NCBI GenBank assembly: GCA_965226785.1
Contig: CBDDEC010000004.1
Span: forward strand, 930,001-994,000
Length of the DNA: 64,000 nucleotides
Direction: 5' to 3'
DNA from: CBDDEC01 sp965226785
GTDB lineage: Bacteria; Chloroflexota; Dehalococcoidia; UBA2979
A program made the position numbers and the translations under genes. Below are positions 53,031-61,510 of this stretch, piece by piece (position 1 is the stretch's first letter; every line of letters starts with the position of its first letter). The notes beneath the pieces were generated by a model. The model made no database searches. It was not told the origin of the DNA and worked only from the letters and a program-made list of their open reading frames with translations.

Positions 53031-54452
53031 ATGCCTGTACACGGGGTAGTTGTCGTTCACGGGGTAAGCCAGGGCCGTACGAGAGGGAGTTTCCTCGCTG
53101 AGGTTGCGGAGGGGGTTGCCGATGTGCTCGACGAGCGCGGCGGCAAGGTAACTCGCCACTTCCGCGCGGCCCGCGGCGAGCATGGCGACGATGTCGGGAC
53201 GATGCCCCGCGGGACGATCACCGCAGAACCACGTGGCGGCGCCGAGGCACACGAGCGCCATGAATACCGGTTCATCGAGGCGTTCTGGGACGACGCCTTT
53301 CCACCACCCAGCCGTTCGAACATCGCTGGGCGTGTGCTTCAGGTAGCAAATTCGCAGGTCGTGCAGTCTTTGCGGGCGTTGTCGGATGTCAGCAACGGGC
53401 GCCGCGGGGAGCCGCAGAGTTCACCGACCGCTACCTCTACTACTGTCCCGGTCCCACCGATTCTGCGCCTGATCTTCGGTATCGAACTCGCCGTTCTGTT
53501 CGCGTTGGTCCTGGTCGGATGGGCACTTGCGATTCCGCTAACGCTGGCGATTCTGTTGATGGTCTTGCTCTCTGAGACTCCCGGCGTTCGCCTCTTTGGG
53601 CTGTGGGACCGAGTTGTCATCCCGTTCGTCGACCGCCTCGATCCGTTCCTCACGCAGAATCTTGGCGATGCGACGACCATTGTGGAACGCGGCATGTGGT
53701 CCGCAAACGCCCGCCGTCGCGTCGAGATCTCGGTGGAGGCCCTGCTCAACGAGGGCGTCGACGACATCGCAATCGTCGCTTACTCAGGTGGCGCCGGGAT
53801 CGTGTTCACTGCGCTACTCGAGGGCAGCAACATCGCTGACCAGCTCGCCCACAGCACGACGAAGCTGACCTTCGTCAGCGTTGGCAGCGGCATCAACCGC
53901 ATGCACCTCATCGCCCGAAAACTGGAGGGTCACAACGACGTCGCGCGGAACATTGTCACGCTACCGTTCGACTCGCGCCTTAGCGAACGGACAGTGACCT
54001 CGGTCGAGGACGTCCAGCCGCGGGACCGCTTCTACTGGATCGACATCTACGCTCGACTCGACCCGATTGCCGCGGGTCGCGTGCGTGAGGACATCGTCAT
54101 ACAGACGGGCATCGACCCGACGCAGCTGAAGGTCCGCCAGGTCATCAATTTTGACACTCCGCATGAGGATCACGGGGGCTACTTCAGTAACGCCGACCTG
54201 GTGGTACCCCGCCTGGTCCGCTCAATCAGTGGTGGCGATTACCCCTGGCCCGCGGAGCGACCCGAGAACGTACCGGAACCGCAGATCGAAGCGAGCGGGG
54301 ACGAAGCGGATGCGAACGACCGGAGCAGCAACTGGCCGTACCTGGGAGCGCGTCGAAGGCTCCAGAAGCTCGCGATCCTGGCGTCCGTACGCGCGCTGCT
54401 CGTCGTGGGCGTCGTGGCCCATTTCGTCGCCCTCAGGCTGAGTGACGATTGA
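53031..54452 (+). CDS. Membrane-linked alpha/beta-hydrolase-like protein
   Basis: A 473-aa protein starting MPVHGVVVVHGVSQGRTRGS, with a lipase-like HG oxyanion motif and a possible nucleophile in VAYSGGAGIVF. A hydrophobic pair (ILRLIFGIELAVLFALVLVG and a second just after) lies at about 145-195, so a membrane-anchored enzyme is likely. The ATG at 53031 has GGAAGGG at 53016-53022. The frame ends at TGA 54450, but the same frame goes on for 68 coherent codons (see next entry). Function not identified. Confidence 0.65.
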   Translation: MPVHGVVVVHGVSQGRTRGSFLAEVAEGVADVLDERGGKVTRHFRAARGEHGDDVGTMPRGTITAEPRGGAEAHERHEYRFIEAFWDDAFPPPSRSNIAGRVLQVANSQVVQSLRALSDVSNGRRGEPQSSPTATSTTVPVPPILRLIFGIELAVLFALVLVGWALAIPLTLAILLMVLLSETPGVRLFGLWDRVVIPFVDRLDPFLTQNLGDATTIVERGMWSANARRRVEISVEALLNEGVDDIAIVAYSGGAGIVFTALLEGSNIADQLAHSTTKLTFVSVGSGINRMHLIARKLEGHNDVARNIVTLPFDSRLSERTVTSVEDVQPRDRFYWIDIYARLDPIAAGRVREDIVIQTGIDPTQLKVRQVINFDTPHEDHGGYFSNADLVVPRLVRSISGGDYPWPAERPENVPEPQIEASGDEADANDRSSNWPYLGARRRLQKLAILASVRALLVVGVVAHFVALRLSDD

Positions 54453-54659
54453 CTGGGCAAGGTTGAGCGATTCCTGGACCGCCTCGACGGTTGGATCGTC
54501 TGGCTCGGAGAGCGCATCCCTGCGATCGACTGGATCTGGGACAATGGGGAGAGCGCTGCCGCCGTCTCAAGCGGGCAACTCCTCGCCGTGTTTGGCGTGC
54601 TCGTGATCGCGCTGGCCATCGACCGCCTGGCTCGCTTCACGCTGTTCGAGAGGGCTTGA
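54450..54659 (+). other. In-frame continuation past TGA
   Basis: After the TGA the same frame continues LGKVERFLDRLDGWIVWLGE to a second TGA at 54657, with a good membrane helix LLAVFGVLVIALAIDRL and a charged C-terminus. It has no start codon or ribosome site of its own, so it looks like the tail of the preceding protein cut by one stop codon (TGG to TGA would do it), or a readthrough extension. Codon use resembles the gene before it. Confidence 0.5.
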
Positions 54660-54843
54660 CCGCCCTCGGAACTCGAGTGGTGACATCGCCGAGGTCGGAG
54701 GGGCGAGGCCCCCGATCGGCGGTGGCGTCTGATCGTCAACGAGCGCCCTGGTGAGACCGGTAGGGGGCTGGAACCGACGTGGGGCGGCGAGCGTCTTAGT
54801 GGTGTCGATGCTGGTCCGCTCGACATCCGTCTGGGTCCTCGAC

Positions 54844-55403
54844 ATGGAGCCGATCCGATCTCTCACTTTCCGCCGCTGCCGCGCCTGCTGGTTCCCTCGG
54901 TCGTTGCCATCGCTATCCTTGCCGCCGCCTGTGGCGGCGGTTCATCCACCGAGGCTACCGGCGACGATGTCGGTGCAGTGCCGACCGTCGCTGGGACGTG
55001 CCTCGAGGGCGCCGCAGATTGCCAGGACACCGGCGAGCCGGGCGACGAGCCGCTGCTGCTCGACTACGAGCCAGACGGCGGCGTTGCTCCCGGTGGCGCC
55101 GGTCTGCCGCTGGTCATCGGTGGCGGCCTGACGGTGGCGGATGCGCTGACCACGGACGCCGTTGGACCACTGGCGGTCGGCGCGTTCTTCTACAGCGACG
55201 GCGAGTCGACCTGGCTGTGCGACTCGCTCGCCGAGTCCTACCCGCCACAGTGCGCCGGAGAGCGCGTCGCGTTCGAGGGCGCATCAGCCATCGATCCGGA
55301 CGAGCTCGACGAGACGCAGGGCATCACCTGGTCGGCACAGCCCGTGACCGTGATCGGCTCGATCGTGGACGGGACGTTCGTCGCGACGACGCTGTCGCAG
55401 TAG
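54844..55403 (+). CDS. Small acidic lipoprotein, start uncertain
   Basis: A lipoprotein-like product: signal RLLVPSVVAIAILAAAC (lipobox Cys codon at 54930-54932), a GGGSSTEATG linker and about 150 acidic residues with four Cys; no family recognised. The frame is open upstream but has no ATG or GTG ahead of the signal. An ATG at 54844 (MEPIRSLTF) is one base out of frame, so a missing base near 54868-54873 would give a normal start. Treat the N-terminus as unresolved. Without any shift the only standard start is GTG 54978, which loses the signal. Confidence 0.5.
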
Positions 55404-55448
55404 CTCACCACTCGTCATTACAGATCGGCCCGGCTGCACTGGGGTCGC

Positions 55449-55847
55449 CTAGCGGAGGTCCCAGTCGAGGCTGCGCCACTCCTCGATGATCTTTCCGTCG
55501 CGGATGAGCGACGTAACGATGCCGAACAGGTTGACCTCTTTGCCGCTGGGCGGAACGCCGCGGAACTGGCCGGTGTGGCGGCTGGTGCCGCGGATGCGAG
55601 TGACCACCCGATCGCCGTCCGCCTGCATGTTCTCGATGTCGAAGGTGACGTCGGAGAAGGCCTCGAGCGTCTGTTGTGCCGCCGCGGCGATGCCCTCCCA
55701 GCCCTCGAACTGCTCGCCCTGGCCGTGCATGACCACGTCCGGCGAGTAAACCTCGCGGATCACGGAGTCGGGTTTGCCGAGGATCGGATGTTCGAGAAAA
55801 CGACGCCGGATCAGCTCAAGGTTTTGCTGCTCGCTCTCGGAAGCCAT
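55449..55847 (-). CDS. SnoaL-like/ester cyclase family protein
   Basis: A 132-aa NTF2-fold protein with RRFLEHPILGKPDSVIREVY, VVMHGQGEQFEGWEGIAAAA and VVTRIRGTSRHTGQFRGVPP, matching the ester cyclase (PF07366) pattern. ATG start. Its reaction is unknown; many relatives are polyketide cyclases, others bind ligands. No operon partners. Confidence 0.8.
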   Translation of the reverse strand: MASESEQQNLELIRRRFLEHPILGKPDSVIREVYSPDVVMHGQGEQFEGWEGIAAAAQQTLEAFSDVTFDIENMQADGDRVVTRIRGTSRHTGQFRGVPPSGKEVNLFGIVTSLIRDGKIIEEWRSLDWDLR

Positions 55848-56106
55848 GGCTTCACCCCTCGCTCGCCAGTCCCGTGCCTACCCGATGATGCCCAAAGCAT
55901 GCCCGAGGACTCAAGGGCCGCCGCCTGACGGCTGGGGGGTCGCGTGGTTGGGCGCCGCTACACGTCACTGTGTGTGTGATTGCACTATCCAGCAGCGACG
56001 GGAGATCTTGGCAGCCGAGGGCAGTTGGAGCGGAGACGAGATTCGCGAAATCAGTGTCGACCGTCGGCTGATGTCCGTACCGGTTCTCGTGCGGAGGTGA
56101 TGAGGC

Positions 56107-56391
56107 TCAGCTCGCGAGAAGCGACGCTCCGAGGGCGATCAGTGCAGCGCCCGCGCCAATCGACATCACAATCTGCGCCGTTCGCAAGTGCTCCCTGAAC
56201 GTCGCCCGCATCAGGTTCCGACCGGCGCCGCGCGAGATGCGCATGCCGAGCACAGGCAGCTGCATCGCCGATCCGAACTCCATCCGCTCGAAGCGCAGCC
56301 ATAGCCGTTCACTGATGATGAACGCTACCCCGGACCCCAACACCGCAACGCCGAGCAGCAAGACCAGGACCGCTACTGCTGTCGTGACCAC
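56107..56391 (-). CDS. Small two-helix membrane protein, unknown
   Basis: A 94-aa protein with hydrophobic ends (AVAVLVLLLGVAVLGSGVAF and a second at IVMSIGAGAALIALGASLLA) and a basic middle region. GTG start. It lies 130 bases downstream of tRNA-Gly on the same strand. No family recognised. Confidence 0.55.
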   Translation of the reverse strand: MVTTAVAVLVLLLGVAVLGSGVAFIISERLWLRFERMEFGSAMQLPVLGMRISRGAGRNLMRATFREHLRTAQIVMSIGAGAALIALGASLLAS

Positions 56392-56520
56392 CCGCCGAGA
56401 CTATGAGATCGGGATTGATCGCACGACCCAGGCTCACCCGAGGGGGTAGGGTTCCGGTCGCTTCTCGTGGCGCAATTCTGCGGCGGTACGCTCCGGCCTG
56501 GCGTCGTCAGTGGGGGAGTG

Positions 56521-56595
56521 TGGAGCGGAAGACGAGATTCGAACTCGCGACCCCGTCCTTGGCAAGGACGTGCTCTACCGCTGAGCTACTTCCGC
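56521..56595 (-). tRNA. tRNA-Gly(GCC), CCA encoded
   Basis: Acceptor GCGGAAG/CTTCCGC, anticodon loop TTGCCAA giving GCC, T-loop TTCGAAT, discriminator U and encoded CCA (56523-56521). 72 nt without CCA. Confidence 0.95.
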
Positions 56596-56761
56596 ACTGA
56601 CCGCGCCGGGTGGTGCCCCCGAGGGGTCGCTTCCAGCCGGGATCGAGAGTCTAGCAGCGGCCACGGATACGGGGGAGTCGCGGGCGTTGGCCCCGGCTCC
56701 CGTGCACCAATCGGCGTCGGCGACGGTGGCGTCAGCGGCCGATTCCCGCTACCCGGGGGGT

Positions 56762-57279
56762 CTAGGCGGAGTCGACCCCAACGGCGAACGCGACCATGGC
56801 GCACACCTCGTCCGAGCGGTTGTCCCAGGCGTGCAGGACGCCGTTCACGACCACGACGTCGCCCGCCCGCAGCAGGCGCTCCGCGTGAGCTCCGAGCCGG
56901 AGCCAAATTTCCCCCTCGACCACGACGTCCAGCGTCTGGGTGGCGTGCAGCCCGCTTCGCCCGAATCGGTGTGATCGAAGAAGCCCGGCAATTGCTCCTC
57001 CTACTCCGCTGCGACGACCTCGGGGTCGTGTTCGGGTGGTGGCGCCGCTGGGGCGATGCGGAGCAGCGAGACGCGGAACCCGTCGGGCGGAGGGAACACG
57101 CTGTCGTACTGGTTCCCGCTCCCGTCATTCGGCACGCGGGGACGGCTGTCGCGCCCCCACAACTGGCGGCGCCCGGCGCCCTCCGGCCAAGTGCTAATGG
57201 ACTTCGGTCCGACAACCTCGTCGGCCACGAACGCCGGAACGCCGCTCGCGTCCAAGGCTGCGACCACTCTTCGCGTCAT
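56762..57279 (-). pseudogene. Cupin-domain protein with in-frame stop and frameshift
   Basis: The N-terminal part reads MTRRVVAALDASGVPAFVAD to PEVVAAE, then TAG (57001-57003), then EEQLPGFFDHTDSGEAG in the same frame. One base is then missing at about 56949-56952, after which GLHATQTLDVVVEGEIWLRL, LLRAGDVVVVNGVLHAWDNR and VGVDSA complete a cupin barrel. The His pattern and the GDVV motif fit small cupins related to sugar or aromatic metabolism. Two lesions in one gene suggest true decay, though errors are possible. Confidence 0.6.
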
Positions 57280-57383
57280 CGTTCCCCATTTCGGGCGACC
57301 TCGATGGCTGTGACTCGCGTGAGGGTAGCGCCCGTGCAGGGACAAGCCGCGATCCGGCGGCAGGGGTACGCGGGGTATGGAGC

Positions 57384-57417
57384 GTGACCCCACCCCCTCC
57401 GATTGAGGTTGGGTCCG
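57384..57417. repeat. 34-bp direct repeat, copy 1
   Basis: Identical over 34 bases to 57787-57820; begins GTGACCCCACCCCC and ends GGTTGGGTCCG. Lies just downstream of the 62-aa membrane protein gene. An imperfect hairpin (GACCC/GGGTC outer arms) is possible. Confidence 0.8.
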
Positions 57418-57471
57418 TGAGGCCCGCACCTGGTCGAGGCAGAGCTTCGCTTCAGCTGGTAGCGCCGCTCG

Positions 57472-57660
57472 CTAGTCATCGCGGTCTTCGTCGGTGTCGC
57501 TCGTATCTGTGTCCTGCGAGCCGCGCCGCCGGCGGTACTCGGTGGCGGCGCCGATGGCGAGGCCGATGGCGATGCCAAGCGCGATGCCCTCGGAGCCCAG
57601 CCAGCGCGAGAGCACCACGCCCAGCACGACCCCCATGGCCGTCCACGAACCGATGTTCAT
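57472..57660 (-). CDS. 62-aa small membrane protein, unknown
   Basis: A short protein MNIGSWTAMGVVLGVVLSRW with a Gly-rich hydrophobic hairpin (GIALGIAIGLAIGAATEY) and an acidic tail rich in Asp and Thr. ATG at 57660 with GGGAG seven bases upstream. It is bracketed by the two 34-bp direct repeats. Likely real because of the ribosome site and amphipathic layout; function unknown. Confidence 0.55.
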   Translation of the reverse strand: MNIGSWTAMGVVLGVVLSRWLGSEGIALGIAIGLAIGAATEYRRRRGSQDTDTSDTDEDRDD

Positions 57661-57786
57661 CACGCATCTCCCGTATAAGCAGGTCTCTCGATTCGAGGCT
57701 CGGACTATACGGGGAATCAAAGAAGGCGAAGGTGTTGGGCAGGTTCTCGATGGCCGCGAATTACTCAAGCCGCACAGTGCCCAAGG

Positions 57787-57820
57787 GTGACCCCACCCCC
57801 TCCGATTGAGGTTGGGTCCG
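57787..57820. repeat. 34-bp direct repeat, copy 2
   Basis: Exact second copy of 57384-57417, 403 bases apart and in the same orientation, lying on the upstream side of the 62-aa membrane protein gene and 30 bases from the tail of the disrupted DUF805 gene. Confidence 0.8.
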
Positions 57821-57983
57821 GGAGCCGCTCTGAGAGCAGACGAACCACCGTCACCGTTCCCGCCACAGGCGGAAGAGCCATGCCATTGTCGACACACACG
57901 CGACTACTACCACAACAAAGGCAAGGAACAGAGGCAGGAGGATGACCGCCGCTGAACCGCCCCGGGTTTAGTGGAGACTCGGT

Positions 57984-58874
57984 TCATTGAGTCCCGGCAC
58001 CTGCCGAGACCAGCTCACGTTCCTGGTTGCGCTCGTACTCGGCGGGTGGCAGGTAGTCGAGCGCACTATGCAACCGCCGATGGTTATACCAGTCCACCCA
58101 CTCCAGCGTCGCCAGCTCGAGGTCGTCGAGTCCGCGCCACGGTCCCCGGCGGTGCACCAACTCCGCCTTGTAGAGCCCGATCACCGACTCCGCCAGCGCG
58201 TTGTCATAGGAGTCACCACGACTCCCGACCGAGGTCACGGCCCCGGCCTCGGCGAGCCGCTCGGTGTAGCGGATCGAGAGGTACTGCACCCCACGATCGC
58301 TATGATGAATCAGCCCGTCGAAGGGTCCGTTCCGCGCCCATAGCGCCTGCTCAAGGGCATCGAGCGCGAGTTCGGTCCGCAGTGAGCGCGATGCCTGCCA
58401 GCCGACGACCGAGCGCGAGTAGACGTCGATGACGAAGGCGATGTAGACGAAGCCCGACCAGCTGGGCACGTAGGTGAGGTCGGCTACCCAGAGCCGGTTG
58501 GGGGCTGGTGCGTGGAAGTCCCGCTCCACGAGGTCCGCCGGTCTGGGCGCGCTCTCGTCCGCCACGGTCGTCCGTTTGACCTTCCCACGTACCACCCCAG
58601 AGAGACTCAGCTCCCGCATCAGCCGCTCCACGGTGCAGCGCGCGACGGGGATGCCCTCGCGGTGCAGCTGGCGCCAGAGCTTGCGCGCACCGTAGACCCC
58701 GAACTGTTCGGCGTGGACGTGCTGCAGCTTCACCTTCAACGCCTCGTCACGCACCCGCCGCGCCGAGAGCGGTCGGCTCCGGGCGGCGTAGTAGCTGGAC
58801 GGGGCGACCTGCAGTTCCCGGCAGATCGGCTCGACCCCGAAGCGTTCGCGGTGGGTCTTGATGAAGCGAGTCAT
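57984..58874 (-). CDS. IS3-family transposase OrfB (DDE integrase domain)
   Basis: A 296-aa transposase catalytic protein. An HTH_21 region (about 1-60, SYYAARSRPLSARRVRDEAL) precedes the rve core: Asp in WVADLTYVPSW, Asp in HHSDRGVQYLS and Glu in NALAESVIGLYKAE, the DDE triad. Overlaps OrfA by four bases (ATGA). In IS3 elements the active product is an OrfAB fusion made by -1 frameshifting; the signal for that is visible upstream. Confidence 0.95.
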   Translation of the reverse strand: MTRFIKTHRERFGVEPICRELQVAPSSYYAARSRPLSARRVRDEALKVKLQHVHAEQFGVYGARKLWRQLHREGIPVARCTVERLMRELSLSGVVRGKVKRTTVADESAPRPADLVERDFHAPAPNRLWVADLTYVPSWSGFVYIAFVIDVYSRSVVGWQASRSLRTELALDALEQALWARNGPFDGLIHHSDRGVQYLSIRYTERLAEAGAVTSVGSRGDSYDNALAESVIGLYKAELVHRRGPWRGLDDLELATLEWVDWYNHRRLHSALDYLPPAEYERNQERELVSAGAGTQ

Positions 58875-59191
58875 TTCGGCAGTCGCGGGTCGAGCTCCCG
58901 CGCGAAAAAAGCCGAAGCGGCCTTGAGGATCTCGTTCGCCCGGCGCAGCTCACGGTTCTCGCGCTCGAGCTCCCGCAGCCGCGTCTGCTCCTCCGTCGTC
59001 TGCCCCGGCCGTGCGCCGCCGTCGACCTCAGCCCGTCGCACCCACTTCCGTAACGTCTCCGGCGTCATCCCGAACTTCGAGGCGATCGAGCTGATCGTTG
59101 CCCACTGCGACGAGTGGTCCCGCTCGTGCTCGAACACCATCCGGACCGCCCGCTCGCGGATCTCCGCTGGGTATCTGCCTGGTCGTGTCAT
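58871..59191 (-). CDS. IS3-family OrfA (HTH, leucine zipper)
   Basis: A 106-aa protein with a Tnp_1 helix-turn-helix (RYPAEIRERAVRMVFEHERD, then SIASKFGMTPETLRKWVRRA) and a leucine-zipper helix (EEQTRLRELERENRELRRAN). It binds the IS ends and regulates transposition. Ends in FFARELDPRLPK, within which the TTTTTTC slip site lies. Confidence 0.93.
   Translation of the reverse strand: MTRPGRYPAEIRERAVRMVFEHERDHSSQWATISSIASKFGMTPETLRKWVRRAEVDGGARPGQTTEEQTRLRELERENRELRRANEILKAASAFFARELDPRLPK
58884..58910 (-). promoter_or_regulatory. Programmed -1 frameshift signal of the IS
   Basis: T-TTT-TTC (58910-58904) is placed in OrfA frame exactly as an X-XXY-YYZ slippery heptamer, and slipping back one base enters the OrfB frame. 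A hairpin CGCGGG-AGCTCGA-CCCGCG (58902-58884) follows one base later, closer than the usual 5-9-base spacer. Confidence 0.75.
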
Positions 59192-59827
59192 CGCTCCATC
59201 CTCTCAAGGACTGGAGCCTCCAACATTCCCGGGGCGGTTCACCGCAATCCAGCCAACCAGACCACTGTTGAACAACAGCAGGAATACGCCGTACGCGAGC
59301 ACAATAGCGACGATGGTCCCTGTGAGCCCGATCACCCCGCAGCCGCTGGCTATGCCACCGGCACTGCGCTGTCCCGGGCCGGGGGTGATACCCGAGTCTG
59401 CCCATCGATTACCGGGGGGCACTCCCATACCTGTTCGCTTCAGCGTCCCCGGGCTGAACGTAGAGATAGAGCAGATATAGACCCCCGAAGAGGGGAATAG
59501 CGCCCAGAGCAGGTTCCATCCGTCCTTGTTGATGTCGCGTAGGCGACGAACCGACACGGCGATTCCCGGTAGCAACAGGCCGAGACCGGTTAGCCCATAG
59601 AAGATTGGCGCGCTTCCGAGGATTCCGTCGGCGAGGATGGCGACGACGCTCGCAATGACGACGAAGAGAAGCCAGAACCAGTACTCAGAGCGCATCGCTC
59701 TCGAATGGAAGTTCACGTAGTTGCTGAATCCGGAGCTGACCGCTTCACCGAAGCTCACGGGTACCTCCTGGTCGAATCTCCCGCTCTCGTCATCGTCCGC
59801 CGCTCCGTGCGTATCATCGCACCCGTG

Positions 59828-60331
59828 ATGGTCGAACGGAACGAAGAAGGGCATGGTGACGGGGCGCTGCTCTGGCAGACGTTCTTCTCCGGCGAGGCGG
59901 TGCCCGCTCCTCGCGACGACCTCACGTTGCTTCTGGGATGGGTTCCGGTCCTCGAACCCTTTATCGAGGGCGCGTTCTCCGAGCTCGAAATAGTCGACCC
60001 GAACTTCCCACCGGCGGGTGTGGTCACACTCGCGGTCCTTGACGCCCACGGTGAGCCTGTGGACACGTGGGCGCTCCCGCAAGGCGTCCGGCAGAGCGCG
60101 AGCGTGGCTGTTGTCGCGGGTGACGTCGGGGCGTGGTGGGCATCCGACGGTGAGCGTTTCATCCTGTTCACGGCGAGCGCGGGGCGCACGCTCTCCACCT
60201 CGAAGCAGCAGCTCTGGCAGTTCGAACTAGGCCAGGATGAGGGCCTCGTCCTGCGTGAGGTTGAGGTACCTAACAGCCAGCCGTCCGCCGACAACCCGCA
60301 GTGGGTTTGGGCCAGCATCCAGTCGCGGTAG
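59828..60331 (+). CDS. Hypothetical protein divergent to DUF805 gene
   Basis: About 167 aa from the ATG at 59828; no signal peptide, no membrane segment, no recognised domain. It has beta-like patches (TLLLGWVPVLEPFIEGAFSE, VVTLAVLDAHGEPVDTWALP) and a Trp-rich C-terminus. No strong ribosome site, so the start is uncertain; a GTG three bases earlier is possible. Function unknown. Confidence 0.5.
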   Translation: MVERNEEGHGDGALLWQTFFSGEAVPAPRDDLTLLLGWVPVLEPFIEGAFSELEIVDPNFPPAGVVTLAVLDAHGEPVDTWALPQGVRQSASVAVVAGDVGAWWASDGERFILFTASAGRTLSTSKQQLWQFELGQDEGLVLREVEVPNSQPSADNPQWVWASIQSR

Positions 60332-60354
60332 AAAAAGCCGCCCTCGCGGGCGGC
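60332..60354 (-). terminator. Hairpin with T-run on the minus strand
   Basis: Stem GCCGCCC/GGGCGGC (60337-60343 and 60348-60354) with TCGC loop; the five A at 60332-60336 read as T5 on the minus strand. Also sits just after the plus-strand stop, so it may act in both directions. Confidence 0.55.
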
Positions 60355-60485
60355 TGAGTTAGGCGGGTATGGCGACCCCGAACGGGTCGGAGCGGCTCGC
60401 CTCGGTTGCTCTGCTATCGTCCGGACAACCAGTTTTCGCTCCGGCGAGGAAGACTACAGCCCACCGCAGTTTGCAGTCTCAAGGA

Positions 60486-60514
60486 CAAGAGAGAAGCGGC
60501 CCCCGAAGGACCGC
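60486..60514 (-). terminator. Terminator of the tRNA-Trp/tRNA-Leu unit
   Basis: On the minus strand GCGGTCC-TTCGG-GGGCCGC (60514-60496) is followed by TTCTCTCTTG, 15 bases after the CCA end of tRNA-Leu(GAG). One G-T pair in the stem. Confidence 0.75.
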
Positions 60515-60528
60515 CTCAATGTGTTCAG

Positions 60529-60615
60529 TGGTGCCCAGGATGAGATTCGAACTCATACACCCTTACGGACACTGCCCCCTCAAGACAGCGCGTCTGCCAA
60601 TTCCGCCACCTGGGC
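60529..60615 (-). tRNA. tRNA-Leu(GAG), CCA encoded
   Basis: Acceptor GCCCAGG/CCTGGGC, anticodon loop TTGAGGG giving GAG, type II variable arm, T-loop TTCGAAT, discriminator A and encoded CCA (60531-60529). Follows tRNA-Trp by 38 bases on the same strand. Confidence 0.94.
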
Positions 60616-60653
60616 ACGGCCGTATCGCCGCCGGCACTCGGAGTGCCGTGTGT

Positions 60654-60729
<76 letters not shown>

Positions 60730-60784
60730 CGGCCGATTGGGAAGTGTATCAATGGGGCCATCGAGGCGGAAGCGAGAGCGTTCG

Positions 60785-61510
60785 TCAGCGCCCGAGACGC
60801 CCCGCGATCGCAGCCGGGACGTCCCCGCAGATGGCGTCCACGCCTGCGTCTCGCACGCGATCGACGTCCTCGAGGTCGTTGACCGTCCACGTCGAGACGC
60901 GCAGGCCAGCGTCGTGCGCCCGCGCGACGATCGAGGCGTCCACGAGCCGGTGCGCGAGCGAGATCCCGGCAAGGCTGAGATTACTCGCGACCGTGACGGG
61001 ATCGTGGCCGTAACTGGCGGCCGAGGTCATGCCCCAGTTGAGCGAGATCGGTAGCTCTGGCCGGGTCGCCGCCATCGCCGCGCAGACCTCGGGCGAGAAG
61101 GCCCAGACCCAGCACCATTCGGCGGCGTTTGCCTCGTCGACCAGGCGAGCGACGCGCTCCTCGAGCCCGGGCTCCTTGATCTCGATGACGAGGATGGCGC
61201 GCCCCTCGATGGCGGCGAGCGTTTCACGCAGGGTTGGGATCGCCTCAGGTTGCTGGTAGGCGTGCAGGGGTTCGACGCGAACATCGCGCAGCTGCCCGCG
61301 GGTGCGCTCGGAGAGCGCGCCGTCGGTGTCGGTGGTGCGTGCGAGGTTTGCGTCGTGCAGCAGCACGATCTCTCCATCAGCGGTCGCCCGCACGTCGATC
61401 TCGACACCGTCAGCACCGTCGCGGATCGCGCCCTCGACCCCGGCGAGCGTGTTCTCGGGCAGCGTGCCCATGTTCGTGCGATGCGAGATGACGAGTGGCG
61501 AGCTGCTCAT
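60785..61510 (-). CDS. Glycerophosphodiester phosphodiesterase
   Basis: A 241-aa GDPD-family enzyme that splits glycerophosphodiesters to glycerol 3-phosphate and an alcohol. Catalytic and metal residues: ISHRTNMGTLPENT (His10, Arg11, Glu19), DGVEIDVRATADG (Glu37, Asp39) and LLHD (His52). The usual HRG is HRT here. No signal peptide, so cytoplasmic. ATG 61510 behind AAGGA. Upstream open sequence is not coding. Divergent from the malic enzyme gene. Confidence 0.9.
   Translation of the reverse strand: MSSSPLVISHRTNMGTLPENTLAGVEGAIRDGADGVEIDVRATADGEIVLLHDANLARTTDTDGALSERTRGQLRDVRVEPLHAYQQPEAIPTLRETLAAIEGRAILVIEIKEPGLEERVARLVDEANAAEWCWVWAFSPEVCAAMAATRPELPISLNWGMTSAASYGHDPVTVASNLSLAGISLAHRLVDASIVARAHDAGLRVSTWTVNDLEDVDRVRDAGVDAICGDVPAAIAGRLGR

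Larger units (their letters stand above)
57953..59241 (-). mobile_element. Intact IS3-family insertion sequence, 1289 bp
   Basis: Terminal inverted repeats begin TGAACCGCCCCGGG: exact over 14 bases at 57953-57966 and, reversed, 59228-59241, with weaker matching inward; ends are TG...CA as in IS3. Both flanks carry a 4-bp target duplication CCGC (57949-57952 and 59242-59245). It encodes OrfA and OrfB in overlapping frames. Perfect duplication and intact genes point to recent movement. Confidence 0.93.
57851..59758 (-). pseudogene. DUF805 membrane protein gene split by an IS3-like element
   Basis: The 5' part (59758 to 59242) starts at GTG behind AGGAGG and encodes SFGEAVSSGFSNYVNFHSR, RSEYWFWLLF and VSVRRLRDINKDGWNLLWAL, the DUF805 pattern. 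The 3' part (57948 to 57851) encodes VILLPLFLAFVVVVVACVST to RLWRER and TGA. Removing the IS and one CCGC copy joins them in frame (GWIAAVILL) as a 204-aa protein. So the element landed in an intact gene, and recently. DUF805 proteins are inner-membrane proteins of unknown function. Confidence 0.9.

Noticed and set aside
54450..54452. Second selenocysteine codon
   Set aside because: No Cys or Thr partner, no redox family context and only a weak hairpin 24 bases later; nonsense change or readthrough is simpler.
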